Positions 17,625 through 26,727 of a stretch of 64,000 nt of DNA are shown piece after piece. The DNA comes from Bog-756 sp963835465 (GTDB lineage Bacteria > Actinomycetota > Acidimicrobiia > Acidimicrobiales > RAAP-2), in the NCBI GenBank assembly GCA_963835465.1, contig CAWIFR010000003.1, positions 1-64,000 of the forward strand. Direction: 5' to 3'. The notes under the pieces are model-generated. The model saw only the letters and a program-made list of their open reading frames with translations, was not told the DNA's origin and ran no database searches. Numbering within the stretch: the first letter of the stretch is position 1; each line of letters opens with the position of its first letter. The translations under genes were made by a program, and so were the position numbers.

Positions 17625-19071
17625 ATGTCCGACTTCGTCATGACGATCGGCGGGGACACCGTTCCCGCCGCCGAGACCTTCGGCGTCATCAACCCGGCCA
17701 CCGGTGAGCCCTTTGCCGACGCTCCCGACTGCAGCCGCGAGCAGCTCGATGCCGCCTTCGATGCCGCGTCCAAGGCCCAACGGGATTGGAAGCACGATGA
17801 GGCGGCGCGTCGGGCCACGCTCCTGAAGATGGCCGACGTGCTCCTTGCCTCCGGAGCCGAGATCGCCCCCGTTCTGACCTCAGAGCAGGGAAAACCGCTG
17901 ACCGATGCCAACATCGAGGTATTCGCGGCCGCCATCTGGTGCCAGTACTTCGCCCGTCTCGAGACGCCGCCCCAGGTCATCCAGGACGATGACGAGGCCC
18001 GGGTGGAGGTGGTCCGCCGGCCGGTGGGCGTGGTCGCCGCCATCACCCCGTGGAACTTCCCTCTGACCTTGGCCTTCTGGAAGATCGCCCCGGCGCTCCT
18101 GGCCGGCAACACCTTGGTCCTGAAGCCCTCACCCTTCACCCCTTTGGCGACCCTGAAGACGGTGGAGTTGCTCCGGGACGTCATGCCGGCCGGGGTGCTC
18201 AACGTGGTCAGCGGAGGTGACGAGCTCGGTGCCTGGATGACCGGCCACCCGGTGCCGCGCAAGGTCAGCTTCACCGGCTCCATCGAGACCGGAAAGAAGG
18301 TGGCCATCGCCGCCGCTCCCGACCTCGAAGCGGGTGACACTCGAACTGGGTGGCAACGATCCGGCCATCGTGTTGGACGACGCTGATCCGGCGGTGGTGG
18401 GTAAAGCGATCTTCGCCGGTGCATTCAACAACAACGGGCAGGTGTGTTCGGCGATCAAGCGGGTCTACGTTCCCGAGTCGCTCCACGATCAGGTGGTTGA
18501 CGTGCTCGCCGAGCAAGCCAGCAACGTCAAGGTAGGAGCAGGGACCGAGCCCGACTCGAAGCTGGGCCCGATCAACAACGCGCCGCAGTTCGAACGGGTG
18601 AAGGAGCTGGTCGGCGACGCGCTCTCCCATGGGGCAACCGCTGCCGTCGGGGGGAAGGCCATGGAGCGGCCTGGGTACTTCTTCCAGCCCACCATCCTCA
18701 CCGACCTGTCCGATGGTACCCGCATCGTGGACGAGGAGCAGTTCGGCCCTGCCCTGCCGGTCATCGCCTACCGGGACGTCGACGACGTGGTCGAACGGGC
18801 CAACGCCACGCACTTCGGACTGTCCGGCTCGGTGTGGGGGGCGGACGCCGACCGGGCCACGGCCGTAGCCAACCAACTTGAGTGCGGGACCGTCTGGGTC
18901 AACACCCACTTGGCCCTTGCCCCCCAGCAACCCTTCGGGGGATTCAAATGGAGCGGCGTAGGGGTGGAGAACGGCCCCTGGGGGCTCGCCGAGTTCAGCG
19001 AGATCCAGGCGGTCTACCGCTCCAAGAGCGCGGATGGCCTGAACCTCAACACCGGCGGCCTGGTCTCATAG
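17625..19071 (+). pseudogene. NAD(P)-dependent aldehyde dehydrogenase, frameshifted
   Basis: After removing one base the protein is about 481 residues, normal for the family. The first half carries VGVVAAITPWNFPL and KPSPFTPL for cofactor binding and SFTGSIETGKK. The second half, read from about 18328 in another frame, has the general-base Glu in LELGGNDP and the catalytic Cys in NNNGQVCSAIKRVYV, then QFGPALPVI and QQPFGGFKWSG. The break is an extra G at about 18327: CTC-G-AAG should read CTC-AAG, joining AAPDL to KRVTLELGG. Both active-site residues survive, so the lesion may be a sequencing error. It oxidises an aldehyde to an acid; succinate semialdehyde is possible given gabT nearby, but this is inference. 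Confidence 0.9.
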
Positions 19072-19168
19072 GGGCTACCCGGCCGGGCCGGGCCGACGGC
19101 CCGCCCACGGCTTCGTTCGGTACCCGTGCCATCGGCCAGCATCTCCAGCAAGCGGCGGTCACCCGGGA

Positions 19169-20218
19169 ATGCCGATGGAACGGGGCCGTTTGACCTCGCC
19201 AAGCGTGATCTGGACGTTTCCGTCTCTACGCCTCGGTGTCGCCATTGCGCTGGCGGCGACCCTCCTGGTTGCCACCGAGGCGGGGACGCCGAGCCGAGGC
19301 GCGATCGCCCCCTCATCCAGCCGATCACCGGCATCAGGGCACCCGCCCGCGGCGGCCGGCTGCGGGGTACGGCCCGTGCCCGGCCCGACGGCGACCGCCC
19401 AGGGGAGCGGGGACGTGACCCAGTCCCTCGAGGTGGGCGCCCTGACCCGTACCTACCGGTTGGCCGTGCCAACCCACTACCGGGCCACTCGGGCCACGCC
19501 TCTCATTCTCCTCTTCCACGGCAGCGGTTCCAACGCCCTCCAGACCTCGATCTACACCCAGATGCCCCGACGGGCGGCCCGGGCCGGCTACCTGGTGGCC
19601 ACGCCGGACGGTCTCGCGGGGAAGTGGCAGGTGTCCGCTCCGGGGGCAGCCACGAACGACCTCGCCTTCGTCTCCGCACTCATCGCCGACCTCTCGTCGC
19701 GCTACTGCGTCGACCGAGCCAGGACCTACGCGGCCGGCATCTCACTGGGCTCCGAATTCTCGGCCATCGTGGGCTGCACCCCCGGCGACCACATCGCCGC
19801 CATAGGACTAGTCGCAGCCGAGTTCCTACTCCGTCCGTGCACCGGACCCGTCCCCGTCATCGCCTTCCACGGCACCGCCGACCCAATCGTCGCCTACCGG
19901 TCCGGTGGCACCGGTGCGGCACTGCCCGGAGTCCGGGTCGTTGGCGTCGAACAGAACATGGCCCATTGGGCCCGGCTCGACGGCTGCAATGCGGGGCCGC
20001 ATCTGCAGTCGGTGGCCACCATGGTGGCGCGACGCATCTGGACGGGTTGCACTGGAGGGAGCTCAGTGGTGCTCTACAGCGTGCTCGATGGAGGCCACAC
20101 GTGGCCCGGGTCCCCGATCATCCTGGCACCCACCGTGTTCGGGACTACGACCCATCAGGTGGACGCCACCGGACTGATGTTGGCCTTCTTCAGTCGTCAC
20201 CGACTGGTCACTCGCTGA
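19169..20218 (+). CDS. Secreted alpha/beta-hydrolase, PHB depolymerase/LpqC-like esterase
   Basis: A 349-residue protein. A hydrophobic segment (about residues 20-40) serves as signal peptide, followed by a low-complexity linker. The hydrolase domain starts near RTYRLAVPTHY and has the oxyanion loop LFHGSGSN, the nucleophile Ser in the GISLG elbow (GxSxG), Asp in HGTADPIV and His in LDGGHTWPGS. The set and spacing match the polyhydroxybutyrate depolymerase / LpqC / feruloyl-esterase-like group. Several Cys in the mature part could form disulfides, consistent with export. The start is uncertain because no strong ribosome site is visible before 19169. Confidence 0.85.
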   Translation: MPMERGRLTSPSVIWTFPSLRLGVAIALAATLLVATEAGTPSRGAIAPSSSRSPASGHPPAAAGCGVRPVPGPTATAQGSGDVTQSLEVGALTRTYRLAVPTHYRATRATPLILLFHGSGSNALQTSIYTQMPRRAARAGYLVATPDGLAGKWQVSAPGAATNDLAFVSALIADLSSRYCVDRARTYAAGISLGSEFSAIVGCTPGDHIAAIGLVAAEFLLRPCTGPVPVIAFHGTADPIVAYRSGGTGAALPGVRVVGVEQNMAHWARLDGCNAGPHLQSVATMVARRIWTGCTGGSSVVLYSVLDGGHTWPGSPIILAPTVFGTTTHQVDATGLMLAFFSRHRLVTR

Positions 20219-20690
20219 GCCCGCACCCGGCGGAGGTCCCGAGGCAGCCGGCCAACTCGAACCGGTCGTTCACTCCTCCCCAGAGAATCGCGGCCACCGA
20301 CTGGCGGGTCATTCCCAGGGCATCGCCGACCCGCCCATGAGGCGCCCAGCGCCTGGCTGACGGTGGTCTCGTCAGAAGGGTCACCCTCGCCTCGCTCGAG
20401 ATCCTGAACCATCCGCACGACTCGCCGCGGGCCCTGCCATCGAGTCTGCGGTAGCCGTCGACCGTGGGGTCCTGATCGTCACCTCGGCCACGACGAGCTG
20501 ATCGGCGATCTCCTCGCTCGGGAACCTATCGACCAGGCGATCCAGCACGGCTCGCTCCTTGGGCGGCAGCCGGGCACAGCCTCACGGCCAGCCACCGCCT
20601 GCCGGCGGCGGCGGCAGGTGCAGACAGCAGCGGGATGAGAACTGTGCCCGCTGCGAGACCTACCCACCGACGGGGAGGTCGGTCCGCCAT
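20208..20690 (-). pseudogene. Broken gene for a TM-anchored helix-turn-helix protein (several frameshifts)
   Basis: No single long frame exists, yet successive frames give coherent coding segments. From the ATG at 20690: a basic N-terminus and hydrophobic helix (RRWVGLAAGTVLIPLLS). Around 20570-20480: LPPKERAVLDRLVDRFPSEE then IADQLVV. Around 20480-20430 in a second frame: DPTVDGYRRLDGRA. Around 20420-20345 in a third: VRMVQDLERGEGDPSDETTV then SQALGASWA. Finally, in another frame, GRVGDALGMTRQSVAAILWG to the stop at 20208. The last two parts match the small actinobacterial proteins ending in 'GASWA-IGEALGMTRQS', a DNA-binding-like motif. At least three single-base shifts are needed. Its 3' end overlaps the convergent esterase gene. 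Confidence 0.55.
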
Positions 20691-20780
20691 GGACCCCGAC
20701 GTGGCCGAGGCGGATCATCCGGGCCCGGTCCTCCCCTCCCAGCGCGGGCCGCTGGGTGACCGGCATGCCCATCTCATTCG

Positions 20781-20793
20781 ATAGTCTAACTAT
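20781..20793. promoter_or_regulatory. MarR-type operator overlapping the start of the marR gene
   Basis: Perfect inverted repeat ATAGT-CTA-ACTAT immediately before the GTG start at 20794. AT-rich in a GC-rich neighbourhood, and TAGTCT/TAACTAT would serve as a -10 element. MarR proteins commonly bind such TAGT...ACTA palindromes to repress themselves and the linked exporter. There is no room for a ribosome site, so the transcript may be leaderless. Confidence 0.6.
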
Positions 20794-21267
20794 GTGACTC
20801 TCAAAGCAACTGAGCAGGACATCACGCGTCCCGACGAGCGTAAGACCCTAGGGCGAACGGCGGCCTGGCTGGCCAAACAGGTGGAGATCGGCCTGGGCAG
20901 CATCGACCTCACCCTGCCCCAGTACCGGCTCCTGGCCATGCTGGAGGGCACCTCAGCCCTCTCCTCCGACCTCGCCGAGCGGTTGGCCGTGCGGCCCCCG
21001 ACGGTCACTTCCGTGGTTGATGGCCTGGTCACCAGGGGTCTGATCGAGCGGCGCACCGTCGAGGGTGACCGCCGCCGGGTGGATCATGTGCTGACCCAGC
21101 ACGGGCGCCACGTGTTGGAAGCCGCTGACACCGCCGTCAACGCCCGGTTGTGCGAGATCGCCGGCCACCTGGACAGCCCGGCCGAGACCGACCGGGCCTT
21201 CGAGGGCCTGACCCTGTGGCGCCGTGCGCTGGTCGCCTCCCGCCTGGCCCGGACCGCGCCCCGATGA
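20794..21267 (+). CDS. MarR-family transcriptional regulator of the ABC exporter operon
   Basis: A 157-residue MarR regulator. The winged HTH spans about residues 35-105: LTLPQYRLLAMLE, then SSDLAERLAVRPPTVTSVVD (recognition helix) and GLIERRTVEGDRRRVDHVLT (wing). The GTG at 20794 directly follows the palindrome. The stop overlaps the ATG of the downstream ABC transporter (ATGA), so regulator and exporter are translationally coupled. By analogy with other MarR-ABC operons it represses the operon until a ligand, often the exported compound, binds. Confidence 0.92.
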   Translation: MTLKATEQDITRPDERKTLGRTAAWLAKQVEIGLGSIDLTLPQYRLLAMLEGTSALSSDLAERLAVRPPTVTSVVDGLVTRGLIERRTVEGDRRRVDHVLTQHGRHVLEAADTAVNARLCEIAGHLDSPAETDRAFEGLTLWRRALVASRLARTAPR

Positions 21268-23270
21268 GGATGCCCCGGCTCCGGCCCCGCCCCACAGGAC
21301 CGGCCGAGTCAGGCAGCGAGTTCGTGCCCTTGGCCGAGGTGGCCCGCAACGAGGCTCCGCGGGCCACCATCGACCCGGACACCTCGCTCAGCTGGCTCAG
21401 GCGGGTGAAGCCGATCATGTGGGCGCACAAGGGGATCTTCATCACGTCGCTGGTGGCCTCGTTCATCGGTCTCGTGCTCCAGGTCCAGATCCCCTTCCTC
21501 CTGAGCAACGCCATCACCAACTCGATCCAGAAGCACACCGTGCCGCTCAGCCACTACGTGTGGTGGATCGTGGCCCTCGGACTGGTAGGGGGAATCGCCG
21601 GGTACATCTCGAGGCTGTTCCTCTTCGAGACCGCCTATGACATCGAGTACGACCTCAGGAACATCATCTACGAACACCTGACCAAGATGTCGTTCTCCTT
21701 CTACGACCGGGTCCAGTCGGGCCAGCTCATCTCCCGGGCCAACTCGGATATCCGTTCGGTGCAGATGTACATGACCTTCGCACCCTCCATCCTCGTGCAG
21801 TGCTCGATCGCCGTGGTGGCCTTCATCTACATGCTGCGCATCAACGTGCCCCTGGCCTTCGTGGCCATGGCCACCATGCCGTTCGTCTACCTGTCCGGCG
21901 TCAAGATGCGGAAGTCGATGTTCCCGGTCTCATGGCTGATCCAGTCCCGCCTGGCCGATGTGGCCACCATCGTGGACGAGAACGTCAACGGGGTGCGGGT
22001 GGTCAAGTCCTTCGCCGCCGAACAGCAGCAGCTCCGGGCCCTGTCCGGGGCGGCCGAGAAGGTCCAGTGGAGCTATATCAAAGACGCCGACCTCCGGGCC
22101 CGCTTCTCCCCCGTGGTCCAGAACCTCCCTCAACTGGGCCTGGCCCTGGTGCTCCTGTTCGGCGGGTACATGGTCATCCACGGCAACCTGAGCATCGGAA
22201 ACATCCTGGCCTTCAATGCCTACCTGCTCATGCTGCAGGCCCCGTTCATGATGCTGGGCATGCTCATCATGATGGGCCAGCGGGCGGCGGCCTCGGCCGA
22301 TCGGATCTACGAGATCATCGACGAGCAGCCCACGGTGACCGACGCCCCCGATGCCATCGATCTCATCGACTGCCGAGGTGATGTCCGCTTCAACCACGTG
22401 GACTTCGCTTACGCGACCGATGCCGAACAGCTCGAGTTGGCCGATTTCGATGTCCACATCACCCCTGGAGAGACCGTGGCCCTGGTTGGCCGCACCGGTG
22501 CCGGCAAGTCCACGGTGGCCCGCCTGCTCACCCGGTTCTATGACGTCAAACACGGCTCCATCCAGATCGACGGACACGACATCCGCAACGTCACGCAGGC
22601 CAGCCTGCGGGCCAATGTGGGCGTCGTGCTCGACGAGCCGTTCCTCTTCTCGGTCTCCATCCGCGACAACATCGCCTACGGCCGGCCCACCGCCTCGCTC
22701 GAGGAGGTGGTGGCGGCGGCCCAGGCCTCCGGGGCCCACGAGTTCATCGCCAAGCTGGCCGACGGCTACGACACCGTGGTGGGCGAACGGGGCTACACCC
22801 TCTCGGGCGGCCAGCGACAGCGAATCGCCATCGCCCGGACCTTATTGGTCAACCCACCGATCATGGTCCTGGACGATGCCACCAGTGCCATCGACGTCCA
22901 GGTGGAGCAGAGGATCCATGCCGGCCTGCGGGTCCAGATGGAAGGACGAACCACCCTGATCATCGCCCATCGCCTATCCACCATCTCGTTGGCCGACCGG
23001 GTCCTGCTCCTCGACCAGCACAGGATCGTGGCCGACGGCACTCATGCCGTGCTCTTGGAGACCACGCCCCTCTACGCCGAGGTACTGGCCCAGGCCGGCG
23101 AGTTCGAACTGGCCGCCGAGACCGCCGAGGACCGACTCGGCCTCGAGGCCAGCACCACCGACCCCGCCGACCCCGGCAGTGGCGGTGACGAGCACCGGGC
23201 GGACCCTGGTGCCGACGGTCAACACCTGCACGACCTGCTCGACTCGGTGCGCGGCGGGGGGCGGTCCTGA
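21264..23270 (+). CDS. ABC exporter subunit 1, degenerate Walker B half
   Basis: A 668-residue half-transporter with six TM helices (about residues 45-330) and a C-terminal ATPase. Walker A is GRTGAGKS, the signature is canonical LSGGQRQR, and the H loop is IIAHRLS. Walker B reads MVLDDATSAID, so the catalytic Glu is replaced by Asp. Together with its partner this predicts one consensus and one degenerate ATP site, as in TM287/288- and BmrCD-type heterodimers. The ATG at 21264 overlaps the marR stop; an upstream in-frame extension has no homology. The C-terminal 50 residues are Asp/Gly-rich and not conserved. It likely exports drugs or lipids. Confidence 0.94.
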   Translation: MRMPRLRPRPTGPAESGSEFVPLAEVARNEAPRATIDPDTSLSWLRRVKPIMWAHKGIFITSLVASFIGLVLQVQIPFLLSNAITNSIQKHTVPLSHYVWWIVALGLVGGIAGYISRLFLFETAYDIEYDLRNIIYEHLTKMSFSFYDRVQSGQLISRANSDIRSVQMYMTFAPSILVQCSIAVVAFIYMLRINVPLAFVAMATMPFVYLSGVKMRKSMFPVSWLIQSRLADVATIVDENVNGVRVVKSFAAEQQQLRALSGAAEKVQWSYIKDADLRARFSPVVQNLPQLGLALVLLFGGYMVIHGNLSIGNILAFNAYLLMLQAPFMMLGMLIMMGQRAAASADRIYEIIDEQPTVTDAPDAIDLIDCRGDVRFNHVDFAYATDAEQLELADFDVHITPGETVALVGRTGAGKSTVARLLTRFYDVKHGSIQIDGHDIRNVTQASLRANVGVVLDEPFLFSVSIRDNIAYGRPTASLEEVVAAAQASGAHEFIAKLADGYDTVVGERGYTLSGGQRQRIAIARTLLVNPPIMVLDDATSAIDVQVEQRIHAGLRVQMEGRTTLIIAHRLSTISLADRVLLLDQHRIVADGTHAVLLETTPLYAEVLAQAGEFELAAETAEDRLGLEASTTDPADPGSGGDEHRADPGADGQHLHDLLDSVRGGGRS

Positions 23271-25216
23271 TGTTCGGTGGTGGGATGGGCGGACCGGGAG
23301 GCCCCGGGGGCTTCGGGAGACCGGCTGCGCCGGGGTTGCCCTTCGCCGGCATTCCCTCCGAGCTCCAGGACGGCGTGGACCAGCTGTTGGCCATCGAGCC
23401 GGAGTACCCGGATCCCGACATCAGATTCTCCCAGAACGGTTCCGAGGCCGACCTGAAGCGCCTGAGTCTGTGGCGGCTACTGGTCAAGTACCCGGGAATG
23501 CTGGTTCTGGCCGGTCTACTGGTGGTGGTGATCTCGGTCGCCTCCCAGATCGGCCCCAAGCTCACGGAGTACGCCATCAACAACGGCATGACCCCCGGGC
23601 ATCTCAACTTCGGCGTCGTGGTGGCCATGGCCGTGGCCTACGCGGTCTTCATCGTGCTCACCTCCCTGGCCCAGCGGTTCCAGGTACAGGTCACCGGGCG
23701 CCTGGCTGCCTGGGTCATGAACGACCTCCGGGTCAAGGTCTTCGCCCACCTGCAGCGGCTCTCCCTGGGCTTCTTCACCGAGGAGAAGGCGGGCGTCGTC
23801 ATGTCGCGGATGACCAGCGACATCGAGAACCTCCAGCAGCTGCTCCAGGACGGACTCTCCCAACTGGCCATCCAGGCCCTGACCATGGTGGTGATCACCG
23901 TCATCCTCTTCGCCACCGATGTCCGGCTGGCCTTCATCACCGTGGTCTTGATCGTCCCCGCCCTCGTGCTCGCCTCCCTGTGGTTCAAGCGGGCATCCGA
24001 GCGCGGGTATGACCGGGTGCGGGACGGCATCGCCAACGTCCTGGCCGACCTGTCCGAGAGCTTGCACGGCGTGCGGATCGTGACCGCCCACAACCGCCAG
24101 CGGCACAATGTGATCCACCACCGCAATGTGGTCGGCGACTACCGGGACGCCAACAACTACACCGCCCGGGTCAATGCCGTCTACGGTCCCGGCACCCAGC
24201 TCCTGGGCGTGTTGGGACAGGCCGTGCTGCTGGCCATCGGCGGCAACATGGTGCTGCACCACTCCTTGTCCCTCGGTGCACTGGTGGCCTTCTTCTTGTA
24301 CCTCAACCGTTTCTTCCAGCCCATCCAGCTGCTCGTGCAGCAGTACAACACCTACCAGCAGGGTCAGGCCTCGGTGAACAAGCTCCGGGACCTGATCGAC
24401 ACCGAGCCCGAAGTCCGGGAGGCCCCCGATGCCATCGAGCTCCCGCCCATCGAGGGTGCCATTGCCTTCGAACATCTGACCTTCGGCTACGACCCGGCCC
24501 ACCCGGTCATCGAAGACGTCAGCCTGTCGGTGGCCCCCGGCGAGACGGTGGCCTTCGTCGGCCCCACCGGGGCGGGTAAGTCCACGTTGGCCAAGCTGGT
24601 CACCCGGTTCTACGACCCCACCGGCGGCCGGGTCCTGATCGACGGGTACGACCTGCGAGCAGTGACGATGTTCTCCCTACGCAGCCAACTCGGGGTGGTG
24701 CCCCAGGAGCCGTTCCTGTTCGCGGGCACCATCGGGGACAACATCGCCTTCGCCCGTCCCAGCGCCTCCGACGCCGAGATCCACGAGGCCGTGGACAAAG
24801 TCGGCCTCTCGGACGTCATCGGGCGCATGCCCCAGGGGCTCGACACCGTGGTCCACGAACGGGGCCAGACCCTTTCGTCGGGTGAGCGGCAGCTCATCGC
24901 CCTGGCCCGGGCCTTCCTGGCCCATCCGCGGGTGCTGGTACTGGACGAGGCCACCTCGAACCTGGATCTCCAGTCGGAGACCAAGATCGAGGCCGCCCTC
25001 GACGCCCTCCTGGAGAACCGGACCGCCATCCTCATCGCCCACCGGTTGTCGACGGCCATGCGGGCTGATCGCATCGTGGTGGTGGACGAGGGACGGATCA
25101 TCGAGGTGGGTACCCATGTCGAACTGGTGGCGGCCGGTGGGCGGTATGCCGAGATGTATGCCACCTGGGTGCACCAGGCCGACCTATCCGAGGAGCACAA
25201 CGCCCCGGCGGGATGA
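23270..25216 (+). CDS. ABC exporter subunit 2, with noncanonical signature motif
   Basis: A 648-residue half-transporter starting TGATG-overlapped with subunit 1. A Gly-rich N-terminal stretch (FGGGMGGPGGPGG) precedes six TM helices (about residues 85-345). The ATPase has Walker A GPTGAGKS, Walker B LVLDEATSNLD with the catalytic Glu, and H loop LIAHRLS, but its signature is LSSGERQL rather than LSGGQ. Pairing of this signature with the Asp-substituted Walker B of subunit 1 gives the degenerate site; the other site is fully consensus. This is what is seen in known asymmetric heterodimeric exporters and supports obligate heterodimer formation. Confidence 0.94.
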   Translation: MFGGGMGGPGGPGGFGRPAAPGLPFAGIPSELQDGVDQLLAIEPEYPDPDIRFSQNGSEADLKRLSLWRLLVKYPGMLVLAGLLVVVISVASQIGPKLTEYAINNGMTPGHLNFGVVVAMAVAYAVFIVLTSLAQRFQVQVTGRLAAWVMNDLRVKVFAHLQRLSLGFFTEEKAGVVMSRMTSDIENLQQLLQDGLSQLAIQALTMVVITVILFATDVRLAFITVVLIVPALVLASLWFKRASERGYDRVRDGIANVLADLSESLHGVRIVTAHNRQRHNVIHHRNVVGDYRDANNYTARVNAVYGPGTQLLGVLGQAVLLAIGGNMVLHHSLSLGALVAFFLYLNRFFQPIQLLVQQYNTYQQGQASVNKLRDLIDTEPEVREAPDAIELPPIEGAIAFEHLTFGYDPAHPVIEDVSLSVAPGETVAFVGPTGAGKSTLAKLVTRFYDPTGGRVLIDGYDLRAVTMFSLRSQLGVVPQEPFLFAGTIGDNIAFARPSASDAEIHEAVDKVGLSDVIGRMPQGLDTVVHERGQTLSSGERQLIALARAFLAHPRVLVLDEATSNLDLQSETKIEAALDALLENRTAILIAHRLSTAMRADRIVVVDEGRIIEVGTHVELVAAGGRYAEMYATWVHQADLSEEHNAPAG

Positions 25217-25239
25217 GGGACCGCCCGCGGCTCGCGGAC

Positions 25240-25588
25240 CTACTCGACGATGGACAGGGTCGAGATCAGGTCACCGGACAGCGTGAAGAGATAGCGCAGG
25301 TCGGCGTGGCCCCCGGGGAAGTTCCCCTCGACGTGCACGCCCACCCGGAACCGTCGGTCATCGACGGCTTCGATCCCGGTCACCGTCGAGGTGAACTGCC
25401 ACTTGGATCCCGGCTCCTCCCGCCACCGGACGATCTCGTCGTCTCCCCGTTAGGTCACACCCTCATCGGTCACGGTTCCGTCCGGACGGAAGCATGCAGC
25501 CAGGGCCCTGGCGTGCCGGTGGTCGGCGGCCTTGAGGTAATGGGGTGACGACCGCCGGGGGCCCTCGGTCGGGGCGCCCGGCGAGCAT
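25240..25588 (-). pseudogene. SnoaL-like (NTF2-fold) protein, frameshift plus in-frame stop
   Basis: Read from an ATG at 25588: RPDRGPPAVVT, then after a one-base shift near 25540 YLKAADHRHARALAACF and RPDGTVTDEGVT. A TAA stop follows at about 25452, where TAC (Tyr) is expected. The same frame then continues with RGDDEIVRWREE, KWQFTSTVTGIEAVDD and a C-terminal strand ending LFTLSGDLISTLSIVE, stop at 25240. This is the layout of a SnoaL-like/NTF2-fold domain of about 115 residues. A single C-to-A change explains the stop. It is the only feature in the 514 bases between the exporter and the F420-type gene. Confidence 0.6.
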
Positions 25589-25730
25589 CCGCCGTGGAGG
25601 ACCGAGGTCGGCTGGCCGCTCACGTCAACGAGCGGCAGGGAGGCCGGTAAGGTCACAGCAGTTGCGGTCACCAGTTGCCGGTGGGCAGCCAACGGCAACT
25701 GGGCCAATCCCACGAATGGAGCAACCATCC

Positions 25731-26594
25731 ATGCACATCGGTGTCGTCCTGCCCCAGACCGAGATCGGTCCCGACGTCGGAGCGGTGCGCGCCTTCGGCC
25801 AGGGGGTGGACGGACTGGGCTTCCACCACCTGGTGGCCTACGACCACGTGGTGGGGGCCGATCCCGCCGTCTACACGGGCTGGGACGGGCCCTACGACAT
25901 CGACACCCAGTTCCACGAGCCGTTTGTCGTGTTCGGCTATCTGGCTGCCTGCACCTCGCTCGAGCTGGTTACCGGCATCACCATTCTCCCCCAGCGTCCG
26001 ACCGCCCTGGTGGCCAAGCAGGCGGCCGAAGTGGACCTGCTCACCGGCGGCCGCTTCCGGCTGGGCGTGGGCATCGGCTGGAACGCCGTCGAGTACGACG
26101 CCCTGGGCCAGGACTTCACCACCCGGGGTCGGCGCATGGAGGAGCAGGTGGCGCTGCTGCGGGCGTTGTGGACCACGCGGTCGGTGACCATGGAGGGCCG
26201 GTTCGACCGGGTGACGGGGGTGGGCATCTCCCCTCGCCCTGTGCAACAACCCATCCCCATCTGGATCGGTGGCGCAACCCCGGCTGCCTTCCGTCGGGCC
26301 GGTCGGGTGGCCGACGGCTGGCTCCCCATGATGCAGCCCGGCCCGAAGCTCGAAGAGGCCCTCGGCCACGTGGCCGAGGGGGCCGCCGAGGCCGGCCGCG
26401 ATCCCGGCGTGATCGCCATGGAGGGCCGGCTGGACTGGCGAGGCGACCTCGACGACCTGGTTCGCCGTGTCGAGGATTGGCGACAGGTCGGTGCCTCCCA
26501 CCTCTCCATCAACACAATGCATGCCGACTTGGCCGCGGTGGACGACCATCTGGAGGTCCTGGCCCAGGTCACCGGGGCCCTGGGGCTTGGCTGA
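25731..26594 (+). CDS. Luciferase-like (LLM) F420-type oxidoreductase
   Basis: A 287-residue TIM-barrel oxidoreductase of the luciferase-like monooxygenase superfamily, in the group commonly annotated as F420-dependent (TIGR03619-like). Visible blocks are the N-terminal strand MHIGVVLPQ, LVTGITILPQRP, the conserved LTGGRFRLGVGIGWN, and PIWIGGATPAAFRRAGRVAD. The ATG at 25731 directly begins the first barrel strand; GGAG lies 10 bases upstream. It probably transfers hydride between F420 (or FMN) and an unknown substrate. It is convergent with the TrpB2 gene; a hairpin lies between them. Confidence 0.9.
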   Translation: MHIGVVLPQTEIGPDVGAVRAFGQGVDGLGFHHLVAYDHVVGADPAVYTGWDGPYDIDTQFHEPFVVFGYLAACTSLELVTGITILPQRPTALVAKQAAEVDLLTGGRFRLGVGIGWNAVEYDALGQDFTTRGRRMEEQVALLRALWTTRSVTMEGRFDRVTGVGISPRPVQQPIPIWIGGATPAAFRRAGRVADGWLPMMQPGPKLEEALGHVAEGAAEAGRDPGVIAMEGRLDWRGDLDDLVRRVEDWRQVGASHLSINTMHADLAAVDDHLEVLAQVTGALGLG

Positions 26595-26643
26595 ACCAGG
26601 CCGCCGAGGCAGTCGACGGGTCCCAACTCAGGTGGTCCGACCC

Positions 26644-26665
26644 GCCTGGCCGAGTTCGGCCAGGC
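26644..26665. terminator. Hairpin between convergent genes
   Basis: Perfect palindrome GCCTGGCCGA-GT-TCGGCCAGGC between the ends of the LLM gene and the TrpB2-like gene. It would fold as an 8-bp GC stem with a 6-base loop on either strand. No U-tract follows, so any terminator activity would be of the U-less actinobacterial kind. Confidence 0.45.
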
Positions 26666-26727
26666 CATGCACTCTGCTCCGGGCGGATTGATCCCCTCGA
26701 ACCCGGCCCTCCGGCCGACCGGCCTGC

